NCBI GenBank assembly: GCA_028688535.1
Contig: JAQTXY010000151.1
Location: 1-5,548 of the forward strand
Origin: Methanothrix sp.
GTDB taxonomy: Archaea; Halobacteriota; Methanosarcinia; Methanotrichales; Methanotrichaceae
Reading direction: 5' to 3'
Length of the DNA stretch: 5,548 nucleotides
The notes under the pieces are model-generated. The model saw only the letters and a list, made by a program, of their open reading frames with translations, was not told the origin of the DNA and made no database searches. Shown here piece after piece: positions 5,460 to 5,548 of this stretch. Made by a program: the position numbers and the translations under genes. Numbering within the stretch: position 1 is the first letter of the stretch; every line of letters starts with the position of its first letter.

Positions 5460-5548
5460 TCAGGCAGCGCTCAGGAAATAGACGCCAAAGCAGACCAAAA
5501 AGATGCCGCATATTCCCAGGATTAGTCGATAGCTCCTCTCTGAGAGGA
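5460..5548 (-). CDS. C-terminal end of a membrane protein (5' part outside window)
   Basis: The minus-strand frame is open from the right edge to TGA at 5462-5460 and encodes 28 residues: a short polar start (LSERSYR), then LILGICGIFLVCFGVYFL and SAA before the stop. The uninterrupted hydrophobic run of about 18 residues after basic/polar residues is a typical last transmembrane helix. The other two minus-strand frames give either a stop or a hydrophilic peptide. The family cannot be named from this fragment. It is convergent with the ABC operon. Confidence 0.55.
   Translation of the reverse strand, partial: LSERSYRLILGICGIFLVCFGVYFLSAA

Noticed and set aside
5534..5548. 15-nt palindrome TCCTCTC-T-GAGAGGA at the right edge
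   Set aside because: It lies inside the partial membrane-protein frame and at the window end, so neither a function nor its full extent can be judged.

Overview
The window reads as euryarchaeal chromosome, most likely from a methanogen of the Methanosarcinales, with Methanothrix/Methanosaeta as my best guess. The grounds are a Hef-type XPF nuclease (an archaeal protein), a small CxxC-x17-CxxC zinc protein of a kind I associate with methanogens, TATA/BRE-like boxes with T-run terminators, and GGAGG/GGTGA ribosome binding sites. No rRNA, tRNA, CRISPR array or intact mobile element was found.

Layout. (1) 2-847, plus strand: the 3' end of hef, cut by the left edge of the window. (2) 855-1328, minus strand: a membrane-anchored or secreted thioredoxin, ending 7 bp from hef. 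(3) 1329-1434: a divergent promoter region. (4) 1435-2307, plus strand: an unrecognised protein of about 290 residues with an acidic Phe/Asp tail and a terminal GGGD repeat, followed by a T8 terminator. (5) 2503-2688, plus strand: a 61-residue RG-rich CxxC-x17-CxxC protein, with its own promoter, a leader hairpin and a hairpin/T-tract terminator. (6) 2787-5240, plus strand: a three-gene ABC importer operon of the nitrate/sulfonate/taurine (NrtA/SsuA/TauA) type. (7) 5241-5459: no gene, but a very GC-rich, C-skewed, foldable island followed by a T9 run. (8) 5460-5548, minus strand: the last 28 codons of a membrane protein entering from the right.

The most unusual part is the ABC operon. The binding protein carries its two lobes in reversed order (lobe 2, then lobe 1). 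The permease has lost roughly 75 bp exactly over the EAA coupling loop and changes frame there. The ATPase has a shortening of roughly 110 residues that removes Walker A and the Q-loop while keeping the signature, Walker B and H-loop. Gene order, ribosome binding sites and the ATGA overlap are those of a normal operon, so this looks like a once-functional importer broken by several internal deletions. A collapsed assembly is the alternative. As written, the permease and ATPase cannot make a working transporter. The other genes look intact and unrelated: DNA repair, extracytoplasmic redox, a probable nucleic-acid-associated zinc protein and one orphan.
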